A stretch of DNA of 64,000 nucleotides from Symbiodinium sp. CCMP2592 (GCA_905221615.1 CAJNDT010000513.1:124001-188000); one strand, 5' to 3'. Positions 46,531 to 56,250 are shown, counted from the first letter of the stretch. Numbers and translations are program-made. The notes: generated by a model from the letters alone, not told the origin.

Positions 46531-46567
46531 GTCTTCCTCGCCCCCGCTTTGGCAATCCACTGCCTGT

Positions 46568-46612
46568 CTGGTTTAGGGTTTAGGGTTTAGGGTTTGGGTT
46601 TAGGGTTTATAA
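46568..46612 (+). repeat. TTTAGGG array (left, inside the composite insert)
   Basis: Starts CTG|GTTTAGGG and runs about six units. Confidence 0.9.
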
Positions 46613-47411
46613 AAATTGTTAAGGGTTTGGGTCCCAAAAACGTTTGGCCGAAACGTTTGGCCGAAACGTTTGGCCGAAAGTTTGACCGAGTTTTTTTTTT
46701 GCGAACCATGTTTTCAAATTTCTTGGGGGGCTGCGAAACGTTTTGAACGAAACTTGGGAGCGAGACGTTTTGACCGTCCCGGGGCTGGGGCTGGGGCTGG
46801 TCTTTTGCGAACCCTTTTGGGGAATGGTATGGGCGGAGGTGAGAACGAGAGAAGGGAGCTCTAAGGGGGCTGAACCTGGGCTGGGGCTGCGACCCTGGTT
46901 TTGGGCTGGAACGAAACGTTTTGAACGAAACGTTTTGACCGAAACGTTTTGAGCGAAACGTTTTGAACGAAACGTTTTGACCGAAACGTTTTGGCCGAAA
47001 GCTTTTTCTTGCGAACCATGTTTTCAATTTTGCTGGGAGGCTGGGGCTCTTGGGTGCCAAAAACGTTTTGAGCGAAACGTTTTGAGCGAAACGTTTTGAA
47101 CGGAACGTTTTGACCGAAACGTTTTGACCGAAACGTTTTGACCGAAAGTTCTTGCCTGGGCTGGGCTGGGCTGTGGCTGGGCTGGGCTGGGCTGCCTGGC
47201 TGGGCTGGGCTGCCTGGCTGGGCTGGGCTGGCCTAGGCTGGGTCGGGCTGCTTGGACTGGCTGGTGGGCCGGGTTGCCTGGGCTGAAGGTTGTAGAGAAA
47301 TTGGTTTATCAAGAAGCTTGTTCCGTTTTTGAGCTCCAGCTCAATGTTGGCCGGGCCGTACCGGTGGTTACAAGTTTGTAGAGAAACTGGTTTATCAAGA
47401 AGCTTGTTCAA
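46587..47411 (-). CDS. repeat-derived open frame, 274 codons
   Basis: The frame spans the 14-bp minisatellite. Because 14 is not a multiple of 3, three units give a 14-residue period (K-R-F-G-Q-N-V-S-F-K-T-F-R-S), so an absence of stops in one unit set keeps the frame open. Its N-terminal part covers the duplicated segment (L-L-D-K-P-V-S-L-Q and F-L-I-N-Q-F-L-Y) and a Pro/Ser/Gln-rich part from the GCTGG repeat. It is basic and Phe-rich. I see no known domain, and the C-terminus runs into TTTAGGG. Most likely it is not a gene, but the open length is noteworthy. Confidence 0.15.
   Translation of the reverse strand: MNKLLDKPVSLQTCNHRYGPANIELELKNGTSFLINQFLYNLQPRQPGPPASPSSPTQPRPAQPSQAAQPSQAAQPSPATAQPSPGKNFRSKRFGQNVSVKTFRSKRFAQNVSLKTFLAPKSPSLPAKLKTWFARKSFRPKRFGQNVSFKTFRSKRFGQNVSFKTFRSSPKPGSQPQPRFSPLRAPFSRSHLRPYHSPKGFAKDQPQPQPRDGQNVSLPSFVQNVSQPPKKFENMVRKKKTRSNFRPNVSAKRFGQTFLGPKPLTIFINPKPKP
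46629..47152. repeat. GAAACGTTTTG minisatellite (13-14-bp units)
   Basis: Units CGAAACGTTTTGAC, with the 13th-14th base varying (AC, AG, AA, GC). Clusters lie at 46639-46690, 46911-47000 and 47060-47152. The core AAACGTTT is palindromic. Confidence 0.9.
47155..47282. repeat. GGGCT/GCCTG minisatellite
   Basis: Irregular TGGGC and TGCCTGGC units over about 125 bp. Confidence 0.85.
47289..47410. repeat. 33-bp direct duplication
   Basis: TGTAGAGAAATTGGTTTATC (47291) and TGTAGAGAAACTGGTTTATC (47376), each followed by AAGAAGCTTGTTC. Confidence 0.9.
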
Positions 47412-47486
47412 TTTTTAACTTTTGTGTTGGGCCGTAGCGGTGGTGACAAACAAGGAGAAGCAATTTCTATTTATAACTTTCTTGAG

Positions 47487-47510
47487 GGTTTAGGGTTTAG
47501 GGTTTAGGGT
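47487..47510 (+). repeat. TTTAGGG array (right, inside the composite insert)
   Basis: Three GGGTTTA units in the same orientation as the array at 46568. Confidence 0.9.
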
Positions 47511-47584
47511 GACCAGAAGGTATACAATAAGCCGGGACCCTCGCCCTGCCACTACAGAGCCGAGGCGGGCGGCGTAGCGTTAAA

Positions 47585-47647
47585 ATTAGGAATTACTATT
47601 ATGATTTGGGGAAGTCTCCCCCATAACAGTACTTAGGACCCTTTGGG
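47585..47647. mobile_element. MITE family F, right half of the split copy
   Basis: Matches 53811-53873 of the intact copy with one difference (CCCCCAT versus CCCCCGT). Confidence 0.9.
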
Positions 47648-48950
47648 TTGTTATAACGTACGGCGACACAAGAGGGCACTCGGCCGCTTCGAGTATAGGG
47701 GCTACGGGTGGCTGCGGGTTTCAGGCGCAGAATACTTGTCCCCGCAACTTAGACAGGTGCCTGTCTAGGATATGAGGCCTGAGTTTAGAGTAAACCCCTA
47801 AAGCGGTGGAGACCGGATTAGGGACAATTCGTGCTGGGAATCCCTCTACATTACTCTTGAGGATTGAGGCTAGCGGTTTCTAACTTTGGGCTTCTACTGT
47901 AAAGTCGGGCTTATGAGTAGGATAGCTGCAGTTATGGCCTACATTAGGAGTCTTTATAAGCGCATTTATACATCACTACCCATGAGTGTGGCAGGGTTTC
48001 GGGTTTAGGTGTTTAGGGTTTCAGAGATCAGGGTTCAGGGCGAACCCTGAAAGCGCAACTTGAACCTTGAATACCAGGCTTGCTCTTGACGCCGGTCCTC
48101 TAGGAGGTTGCCTCCATCCTCTTTATAGTAAGCCAAAGTAGCCAAAGTGTGCCTTCAGATCAGGTGGCGGCGCTTTCAAGCAGTTGCGACTCCAAACCCT
48201 TGGGTTTGAGATTCAGCGTTTCGGGGAGCGTTGAGGGTTCCGGGCCAGTTCCAGGTTTAGGGCTTAGGGCCACTATGGCCGCAAGGCTTGAAGCCTATAG
48301 TCCAAGTCTTAACACCAGACTCCCCGAAGCACCAACAACCTCAACCTCTACACCTAAAGCCTGCAACAGACGAAAACCCTGAGTGAACCAACCTCTCAAT
48401 CCTGAATCCCTAAAGCCATATAAACCCTAAACCCCCTCAACCAAAAATTCCTAAAGTCCTATAACCCTAAACCCTATACACCCTGAAACACTTACAAGAG
48501 TTCCCGGCTGCCTATATCCCATCGTGCCAGATTGTAGTCGTCGGCCTTCGTAAGAGTTTGGGGCTTGGTTTAGGGCTTAGGGGTAGTAGGGGTTTAGGAT
48601 GTAATTAGTGTTTATAAGAGGTTAAGGGGTTTAGGGGTTAGGGGTTTATAATAGTATAGTTTATTATAGGCATTTACATAGGCTTGGAAAGGCGGCCTCT
48701 AGTGGTTGATCGGAATGCTGTAGAATTTTATAAAGTCTTGGTCGCGGGTTATAGGGCTTTGTTGGGTTGCGTAGGGTTTTATCGGGCTGTTTATGGGCCT
48801 TGCAGCGTTGGGCCTTACAGAGTTTGCGGCTGAAAGGGTCAAGGCACGAAATCTGTCGCTGCCTGCCTGTGAGTCTGCGTGTGTGTTTAGGGTTTAGAGT
48901 AGGTTTCAGAGTGTGTGTGTTTGCTTTGGGGGAGTGCTGCTAAGTCCAGA

Positions 48951-49056
48951 CCCTGGGGGTCCAATACCCAGATAGTTATACTGTGGCCTTAAAGAACTTC
49001 CTGTCGGCACATTGGGGCCAAAGTATATACTACTTGGGCACATGGACCCTTAGGGT
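48951..49056. mobile_element. MITE family E, copy 5
   Basis: GGGTCCAATACCCAGATAG / CTACTTGGGCACATGGACCC, with GGCCTTAAAGAACTTCC inside. Confidence 0.75.
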
Positions 49057-49132
49057 AAGGCTTACATGCTGGCTTTTTTGAGGAGCTGTGGACCGTTGCT
49101 TGGTCAGGACCCCGCTATCGCTACTTCTAGTG

Positions 49133-49210
49133 CTACTGACAATCGCCACAGTGAAGTCTTGTCTTTGTGGTACCACTGACAATCGCCAGAGTGAAGTCTT
49201 GTCTTTGTGG
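49133..49210. repeat. 39-bp tandem duplication
   Basis: ACTGACAATCGCCACAGTGA and ACTGACAATCGCCAGAGTGA, each followed by AGTCTTGTCTTTGTGG. Confidence 0.9.
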
Positions 49211-49329
49211 ATTTTATGATTAAGACGATGACTATCATTATCACGACCTGTCTATTAGTACTCATATTTCGCAGGGAGGGAACAGCCCTTGCAGTGTGAA
49301 TTCCTATGAACCCTGCTACACCCAACGCC

Positions 49330-49500
49330 TCCTTCCCTAAACCCTAACCCCCCAAACCCTAAACTTTAAATCCCTAAACACCCAAACCCCTAAACCCTTA
49401 ACCCCCAAGCCCTAAACCCCCAAGCCCTGAGCCACGCAACCCTAAATCCCTGATCCCCTATGTAAACCCCAAAACCCCCAAACACTACACTACACCCCTA
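49330..49500 (-). repeat. CCCTAAA/CCCCAAA degenerate tract
   Basis: Borders the transposase fragment on its left. Confidence 0.85.
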
Positions 49501-49611
49501 ACCCACTCATTCGGCGGACTTGTTTGGAGCCGAGGTGCTCAAGACGTTCACTGAGAACGTTGGGCACGTCGCCCAATATAGCATTGCTGCACAAGCCGGA
49601 AATGCCCAAGC

Positions 49612-50503
49612 TTAGATCAGACCATTTTCCTTCATTCTAAAAATCTGTCCACAATGCTCATGCTTTGAAATCACCTCCGTGAGGGGGAGAGCTGCTTCAT
49701 CGGGCACATAAAAATCCAGGACCTTGAAGAACGAGTCCACTGCATTGAGAGCATATGGCCCGCAACCTGGCTCCAATGGGCCTGCTCTCCAAGCTGCAGT
49801 CCACTGGTCCGCGGATTTGCACAATATCTCTTGTGCCATATATGATTCGAAAGGGTTCTCCTCCAGCCGGCGAACATTGCGCAGGAAGGCACTAAAAGCC
49901 ACCCAACGTTGCACTGTCACCCACCACCGTGTCTGCTTCAATTTGTTCGTGCCCTCCTTGTTGATGTTTCTTTTGACGTGCTCCTGACCAGAGGCAAGGT
50001 TGACCCAAAATAATATTGGAAGCCTTTCACCAAGCCTGTTCCGCCGTCCAAATGAGAAATTGTGGCATTCTTCAATGTTTTGCCAAACCTGTCATTCAGA
50101 AAGCTTTCTGTGCCCTCTAACAGAAACTTTGTTGCTGCGCTGCTTTCTGAAGGTGCCACGGCGAGAGCTAGAGGCACAAATGTGTTGCGGATGATGTGGC
50201 TGTCGATATGCTGTGCCAACCAACCTAGGGCGAAGAGTTTGACCTTGGAGTTGGAGATGTCATGCGTCGCATCGCATGCGAGCCGGAACCCATGCTCTGC
50301 AATCTTCTCCTTGTTCTCTTCCAAGATGCGCATGTAGACACCAGAAGAGAAGCACAGCAACCCTTGTTCCATGTCCTCCCCCAACACTTCCAGTTGCCAG
50401 TCCTTGCTTTTGTCGCGTTGGCGGAGCTGGGAAATCAAAGCCTGCACTTCCCACATTTTATCCTCCAAGTAGCGAGCCCTTTCCTGTGCTTTCTTTCCCA
50501 AAC
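49612..50503 (-). pseudogene. MULE-like transposase fragment, frameshifted
   Basis: The upstream frame (from about 50503) reads through a charged, coiled-coil-like start (K-K-A-Q-E-R-A-R-Y-L-E-D-K). It then shows L-A-C-D-A-T-H-D (50280-50257), V-P-L-A-L-A-V-A-P-S-E-S near 50170-50135, and I-S-H-L-D-G-G-T-G near 50057. The spacing of the first Asp, the P-x-A-x-A...E block and the second Asp resembles the DDE core of Mutator-like (MULE) transposases, which cut and paste DNA in the nucleus. The frame is lost at an A4 run (plus-strand 50007-50010). The next frame continues protein-like (G-Q-E-H-V-K-R-N-I-N-K-E-G) to a stop at 49612. One base is missing there, by decay or by a base-calling error. 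The family call rests on motif spacing only. TRS tracts lie on both sides. Confidence 0.5.
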
Positions 50504-50504
50504 C

Positions 50505-50640
50505 CCCAAACCCGAAACCACTCAACCCTAAACCCCTAATCCCCTATGTAACCCCTAAACCCCCAAACTTTAAAGCCCTAACACCTAAACCCTGAAACCC
50601 TAAACCCCTAACCTTAAACCCCTAAATCCCTAAACCCGAT
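50505..50640 (-). repeat. CCCTAAA/CCCCAAA degenerate tract
   Basis: Borders the transposase fragment on its right. Confidence 0.85.
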
Positions 50641-50744
50641 AATTAATCCCACCCTTAGGGAACCTCAGGCCTGATGGTGGCGCCAAGGCCTGCCACGCCT
50701 GTTGCATGGCATCGTAACGCCTCGAAGGCAGGATTTGGATTAGA

Positions 50745-50892
50745 GATCCTTAAACCTATGCCTCCAGGGACCTTATTATGGGGTCCTTAAGGGGTCTAGG
50801 GCCCTAACTGATCCTTAAACCTATGCCTCCTGGGACCTTATTATGGGGTCCTTAAGGGGTCTAGGGCCCTAACTATGAGGACCTTGGAGGGG
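50745..50892. mobile_element. MITE family L, copy 3, with 65-bp duplication
   Basis: GATCCTTAAACCTATGCCTC occurs at 50745 and 50810. The right end ACCTTGGAGGG is present once. Confidence 0.8.
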
Positions 50893-51564
50893 GTCTTGGG
50901 TTGAGGGTTGAGGGGTTCAGTTATGGATTACTATAGGGGCCTATAAGGATTCCTGTCAGGCTTAGGAGTTGAGCTCGAGATCCTTAGACCTTGCCCGAAG
51001 TTAGGCGAAATCCCAAAAACCTAAAGCCCTAAACCCTAAACCCCAGGCACTCATGAAGGATCAGGGGGCTTAGCGAGCAAAAGGTTTCATTGAAGGGGTT
51101 TTGCAGCATCGGAGGGTTTAGGCTATTAAGGATCAGGGGACTTAGTAAACGGTTCATAGGTACAATCGTGTCACATGTTTCGGCTGACCTTGTCTAAGGG
51201 TGCGTACAGCTCTCCTTATACCCTATACGTATATACTAAAGATCCCTAAGCTCTATAACTTAAAATTAAGCCTGGCTTTTTGGTTTTAGGTCAACTCGGG
51301 GTTGGCGGTTTTGGCTTGAATCCGGGCTGAGATGACATAGTACAGGGGCCTTCATGACTAATTACAACAGAGCTTCGGTGCTCCAAGGTGGCACAACAAG
51401 GGAAGATGATGGAATATACCGCTTTTTGTTCCGGCGCCTATCTACACCTTCACTCACTGGCTGAAAGTGAGGCCGGTGCAAGGACGCGCCAGTGTTGGCG
51501 CGGAGGAAGTCGCTGAAGTCGGTGTTCAAATCCTGGGCATCTAAGGGCTTGCCTTTGGAAGAAT

Positions 51565-51655
51565 ATCGGGGCCTTACTACGATAGGGGGCCCTTTATGCT
51601 ATAATTATACTTAAGAAGGAACCCCAGAATAATATTGGTAATTATTGAACCCATA
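51565..51655. repeat. family U repeat
   Basis: GGGCCCTTTATGCTATAATT on the left, TATTGGTAATTATTGAACCC on the right. Confidence 0.45.
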
Positions 51656-52468
51656 TTTTTACACGTGTGCACGGTTCGGGGTCTCGGGTTTGAGGTAGAT
51701 TACACGGGGAGAGCCGGGGCGCCGACCTCCATGTTTGCAAGGCCTTAACAAGTTTTAGGGTTTAGAGGGTTCTTCCTTATTTTTGAGCCCCTTTTTCTGA
51801 CTGAAGACTAGGTCTCAGCAAGAAGGCCATTCGGCCAGGAGGTTGGGCCACATAGGGTTTAGGGTTTAATGTTCAGGGCTTGGGGTTTAATGTTTCGGGT
51901 TTGAAGAAGTTTGAGAATCTTTTAAGCTGCAGTTTGAGATTTAAGGTATAGGGTTTGAGTTAAGCTTCTTGAACTTGTAGGGCGTGTAGACCCAGGGTTG
52001 AAGGTGCGCTTGTGACCTGGCCGGGAAACCCCCACCCCACGGACCTCAAGCCCGTAGACCCAAACCCTAAACCCAAAACCCTAATCCCCAAACCCTACAC
52101 CCTAAACCCTAAAATTGAGGGGCGTCTCCATGACCAAATCCCGGCTCCTAAACCTCAAAGCAAGTGGTTTGGAGCGGGGTAAAGGACCTGGGTCCCGTAC
52201 AGTTACATCACCATGCTGCATCATTTGAGCCCTAAGTGAAACCCGCGCCCTGCACCCGATACTGGAGCCTTACACCCCATCCTAAATCCCAAACCCCCCA
52301 TGCTACACAAACCTTGAGCCCTGCAGCCGGACATCTGGAGCCAGCACCGGGACTAGGGTTTACGAATCCCGCCAAACCAGAAATATAAACATAAATCACC
52401 AAGCAACAAAACTCTCGAACACTGCCCTGTATACTGCCCCTAGACCCATACAACAACAGTTTTATCAT

Positions 52469-52606
52469 ATGAACAAAGGGGTTGTCCGGGCTGCCCCAAT
52501 AGATTATGCAGAGTTTCTGGAGTACTTAGAGCTCATAGCTCAGGCTCGCCATGCCATGCAAACTTCCCGAGACACTGGCGCCACTCCGCCAGCAAGCGCC
52601 CACTAG
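52469..52606 (+). CDS. small unrecognised open frame, 45 codons
   Basis: ATG at 52469, TAG at 52604. The middle (I-D-Y-A-E-F-L-E-Y-L-E-L-I-A-Q-A) has the pattern of an amphipathic helix, followed by a polar Thr/Pro/Ala tail. This is a protein-like composition in DNA that is otherwise repeat. It may be an exon or gene fragment. No family is recognised and no neighbour helps. Confidence 0.25.
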   Translation: MNKGVVRAAPIDYAEFLEYLELIAQARHAMQTSRDTGATPPASAH

Positions 52607-53652
52607 GACCTAGGCTTCAGGTCATAAGGGCTACATGGGTGTTGGGCTCTGGGATTTCACCTGACTGGAGCCGCCCGAGGTCACACATAGTTTGAATTGG
52701 CTGGAATTTTCCGGGTAGCAAAGTGGAGGCAGCAGTGGTACCAGGAGAAAGGCTGCCGTAGGATTGGAGCTGTTAGGCGTTGTAGTCGTAGATGGTGAAC
52801 TGGTATTGACAGCTAGAGCCACGGCGGTGGTAGCCATGTGCGTTGTAGTGGCAGTCGTGGTTATCGTCTTCTTCCTCGCCTACATCGTCGTTTATCGCAT
52901 CGTGGTCGTCGCAAGTACTCGTGGTAGTAGTTGGGTCGTAGCAGTTTAAGAAGCACCAGATGTCCAAAAGAGCAATAGCTCAAGCACCAATGGAGGTAGC
53001 CGTACTAGTGGTAGTAGAAAGTAGTGCTAGTAGAAGGATTAGGCACAGCAGCAGCAGCAGCAGCAGCAATTCTGAAAGTGTGTCTACCCAGCGGAATCAA
53101 TGTTCGTCCTTTTGCGCTCCTGTTAACCGTGACATTCGCTGCGGCCCCAAATGTTGAACAAAAGCAACTTGTGTGAGGCTTCAAGCTTAGCTCGAGTCTT
53201 CGCCTCAGCATTAAGCTCCTCTGAAGGGGTCTTCACAGAATATGAAGTCAACTGGCTGCAAGTCTCGCAATCGGCCTGAAGTGAGGATTGCGAGATTTGC
53301 TAGAAGGGAATTGCCGGTTGGGTTTAGGGTTAGCGGCATCTGGACAGAAGCATACTCGCCATCGTATGAGGAGTCCAGCCATGTGCTGCTCGACACTTGA
53401 TGGCCTAAACAGGCATATAGAGTATGGTTTATATTACGTACTAGTATCCCCATAATAGAACCCAATATATACACTCACCAATATTCAAAAGGAGCCCGAT
53501 CTACACTCACCAAACCGGAAATTTTAACCCTACTTCATATAACTACCCTAAACCATCCGAGACACGCCCACAAGCAGCTGCATCAGCAGAAAGAAGCCTG
53601 GCCAGGCTTTGCAAAGCAATCCATCGAGTTTTTTTGTTTTAGGGCTAAGGCG

Positions 53653-53890
53653 GGTTTAGGGTCTTGATGGTTAAGGTTTAAGGTATTCAGAGTTTCGAGT
53701 GTGGGGTTTAGAGTCTTGATGGTAAGAGGTTTAGGGTTTAGGGACTTCAGGGTTTAGTGTCTTTCCCAAAGGGTCCAAAGTACCTTTATAGTAGAATGCA
53801 GGGTTTCTATATTAGGAATTACTATTATGATTTGGGGAAGTCTCCCCCGTAACAGTACTTAGGACCCTTTGGGTTTTAGGGTCTTGATGG
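53653..53890 (+). repeat. 52-bp TRS-containing tandem repeat, one gap holding MITE F
   Basis: TTTAGGGTCTTGATGG-type words occur at about 53657, 53708 and 53875. The last interval is enlarged by the F element. Confidence 0.65.
53767..53873. mobile_element. MITE family F, intact copy
   Basis: CAAAGGGTCCAAAGTACC / GTACTTAGGACCCTTTGGG. This is the reference for the split copy at 46166/47585. Confidence 0.85.
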
Positions 53891-54170
53891 CTGGGGGATT
53901 CGGGGCGTAGAGCTAAGGTTTAGAGGCCTCTGGGGTTGTATTGCTGTCATATTTGTTGTCATCCTCATCATCATCCTACACCCTAAAGCCTAACCATAAA
54001 CCCATTTAAAGCCGAAGATGACAAGTTAAACGTTCGTTGGGGTTGAGATTTAGGGGTTTAGGGTTTAGGTTGAGGCCTTGGTGGGCAGAATCATTTGGAA
54101 TTCGGGGCTGGGAGCTTCAAATGTGCAGTTTCGGATGCTGCTCTGAAACGGAGCCTGCGTTGTAAGGCTT

Positions 54171-54295
54171 AAGGGTTCCTTTAAGGGCCCCTTTAAGGGT
54201 TCCTTTAAGGGTTCCTTTAAGGGTTCCTTTCAGGGTTCCTTTAAGGGTTCCTTTAAGGGTTCCTTTAAGGGTTCCTTTTAGGGTTCCTGTAGGGC
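54171..54295. repeat. 12-bp minisatellite, about 10 units
   Basis: GGGTTCCTTTAA units with few variants. On the minus strand each gives G-T-L-K, explaining the open frame there. Confidence 0.95.
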
Positions 54296-54390
54296 TTACT
54301 TTAGGTTTCAAAACTTGAAACTCCTCAACCACCAAAACCTGAACCATACGCTTAAGATCCTAAACACTAAACCCAAAACATACTATGTCT

Positions 54391-55081
54391 TCAAAACCCG
54401 TTCTCCAAAGTCCGGCATCCGAGGTGCTTACAACATGGGTTAGCCAGCTGCAACAGCTGCTCGGACTTTCTTGTCCAGCTCAACCGTAAAGAGTATGTTG
54501 ACTCACAACCCAGTGACAGCTGGTTCGTGCGGCCCTTCTCCGCGCGGCGCAGCTGCAGCAGATTGTCGAGCCGATCCTCCATGCCCTTCTCACCCTCATG
54601 CCGGCCGATTCTGCGCCACTTGGATGGGATATTGTCTGAGTGTTGGCCTGTCGGGGTCCAAGGCCTGGACGCCGGCGAGGATTTCATCTGCACACTCATC
54701 CGTAACGACAGCTTTCTTGCCCATCGGGCCCTGCCACATCCGCAGGTATTCCTGACTGTCCTCTTCGAAAGTGGGGACCAGCTTCTTAAGCAGAGCCCTT
54801 ACTCGGTATCCCTTTCGAATCGATCTCTTGCCATTCCTGCCCAAAGCCCCTGTGCTTGTGGTGTTCTCTGTGTTGATGACTGCGACCCGTTTCAAACAGT
54901 TCACATCCAGCATACACTCGCCCGCTCTCCCCGCTGCTCTCACCAGTGGTTCCATCTCACTACTCTGCCGGACTTCAACAGTGTGGACGTCTACATACGG
55001 CCCAAAGAAACCCTTCGGCACGACTTTAACCCGGCGAGACTTCCCCGTTCTGCATGGGTATAAGTGGGTTGTCTCATCTCA
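54391..55081 (-). pseudogene. unrecognised coding-like island with one frame change
   Basis: On the minus strand an open stretch from 55081 reads V-K-V-V-P-K-G-F-F-G-P-Y-V-D-V-H, then R-A-L-L-K-K-L-V-P-T-F-E-E-D near 54.77 kb and V-V-T-D-E-C-A-D-E-I-L-A-G near 54.70 kb. This frame stops at 54596. From about 54650 a second frame stays protein-like (S-K-W-R-R-I-G-R-H-E-G-E-K-G, L-D-N-L-L-Q-L-R-R-A-E-K) to 54391. The change lies between about 54620 and 54650. The plus strand is also open (54527-55063), but its Ser/Pro/Leu-rich composition looks like a shadow. No domain is recognised. It could be one decayed gene or the exon of a larger one. Confidence 0.35.
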
Positions 55082-55170
55082 GGTCCTCACGCTACAAAAG
55101 GGCTGAACATCAAGGGAATCAGAACGTAGATGTGCAAGCACACCTAGAAGCAGGCTCTAGCTCATGCTTG

Positions 55171-55260
55171 CCCTGAGGCTCCATAGTAGTTCCTTTTTAG
55201 GGTTCATATTTAGAATCCTATAAGGTAACCCCAAAAAGGAACTACTTTGGAGCCTCTGGG
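55171..55260. mobile_element. MITE family B, copy 6
   Basis: GAGGCTCCATAGTAGTTCC / GGAACTACTTTGGAGCCTC. Confidence 0.85.
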
Positions 55261-55289
55261 TGTAGATCTATTCAGGGCATTTAAACCTT

Positions 55290-55399
55290 ACCTATAGTCT
55301 CCATTGTAGTTCCTTTTTTTGGTTGTCCAATTTTACGGCTAGGACCCTATAGTGGAGATTTTGGTTAACCAAAAAAAGGGAACTACAATGGAGACTATA
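55290..55399. mobile_element. MITE family A, copy 5
   Basis: CCTATAGTCTCCATTGTAG / CTACAATGGAGACTATA. The right tip is joined to the J element. Confidence 0.85.
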
Positions 55400-55401
55400 C
55401 T

Positions 55402-55508
55402 AGGATACCCAGTAACCTAAGAAAAAAAGGCCTCTCATTTTGGTCTTGGGTTACTTTGTAAGGAACCTAGGACTACAAAAAGGGAATAAGGGTACTACTG
55501 GGCATCCT
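55402..55508. mobile_element. MITE family J, copy 2
   Basis: AGGATACCCAGTAACCTAAG / GGGCATCCT. The interior GAACCTAGGACTACAAAAAG is shared with 44974. Confidence 0.8.
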
Positions 55509-55605
55509 GGTACAGGTTCTTATGCAGTGCCAAGATCCTCGGCCTCTAACCCTAGGGATCCAAGGACTCATGTATTATGTAAGGCTTTTGGGCCCAAAGA
55601 CCATA

Positions 55606-55722
55606 CCCAAAGGGTCCTATGTACCGATATAGTAGAATGTAGGGTTTCCATATTAGGAACTACTATTATGGCTTAGGGATAGGAAGTATCCCCCATACCA
55701 GTACATAGGAGGACCCTTTGGG
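55606..55722. mobile_element. MITE family F, diverged copy
   Basis: CCCAAAGGGTCCTATGTACC / GTACATAGGAGGACCCTTTG. Confidence 0.8.
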
Positions 55723-56217
55723 ATACTATATAAGGCTTTTGGGCTATGTTGATGCCCAGGGCAACGAAACTCTGACACGTTCAAAGGCCAGACCCCCGCT
55801 GCACACAACTTTCAGCCGGCAGCACACAAAGGACATCTGACCTCGCTGTCCGCTTAGCATACGGTTGTTTTGGAGATTTCTATTCAAGTCCCAAAAAGGG
55901 GCTTGTAGTGTTGATACCAGTACTATAACTAGAAGCCTTCATAATTCTGCCAAACGGCCAGAGGTCCCAAAGGGTCCGCGTTTCCACTGAAGGGGTCGTT
56001 GGGGTTCAGAGGTTGTAGGGCATTCTTGGCGCTTGACGACCTAAACCTTATATACACGGTTTAGAATCTCAGACGGAAATCATACCCAGAAAAAGAAGCA
56101 AACGGAAGTGGAAGCATCGCTGATGGGCTTGCCTTTGTGCTTTAGGAGATCGAAGGCTTTTGCAGCCTGGCCCCGAACCCTGAACTCTTAAATGCAGCCC
56201 CCAACGCCTCAACACTA

Positions 56218-56250
<33 letters not shown>

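Larger units (their letters stand above)
46212..47584. mobile_element. 1.37-kb composite insert splitting a MITE
   Basis: This sequence separates the two halves of one F element and is bordered by AT (46210-46211 and 47585-47586). It contains, in order, a C/T-rich stretch with a 60-bp duplication, a TTTAGGG array, a GAAACGTTTTG minisatellite, a GCTGG minisatellite, a duplicated 33-bp segment and a second TTTAGGG array. No clear terminal inverted repeat was found. Both ends carry GCCGAGG-type words (46215, 47559). Confidence 0.7.
47648..49500. other. gene-free TRS mosaic
   Basis: TRS tracts lie at 47.99-48.06, 48.38-48.49, 48.56-48.66 and 49.33-49.50 kb, with an E element at 48.95 kb. I see nothing coding. 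Confidence 0.65.
50504..54390. other. gene-poor TRS mosaic
   Basis: Holds TRS at 50.50-50.64, 51.00-51.05, 51.86-51.96, 52.06-52.11, 53.64-53.76 and 54.05 kb, and the L, U and F elements. A GTAGTC/GTCGTC-rich stretch lies at 52.77-53.04 kb and a short AGC microsatellite at 53.05-53.07 kb. Low-copy DNA lies at 52.62-52.76 and 53.1-53.3 kb. Apart from the small frame at 52469 I see no gene. Confidence 0.6.

Noticed and set aside
46138..46590. 150-codon Pro/Ser-rich frame and its antisense Gly/Arg frames
   Set aside because: C/T-rich DNA with a 60-bp duplication keeps frames open on both strands. There is no protein-like pattern.
54117..54347. CRISPR-like look of the 12-bp repeat and its G-T-L-K frame
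   Set aside because: The units are directly contiguous without spacers, so it is a minisatellite. The genome also looks eukaryotic.
54527..55063. 178-codon plus-strand frame
   Set aside because: Its Ser/Pro/Leu/Cys-rich composition looks like the shadow of the more protein-like minus-strand reading.
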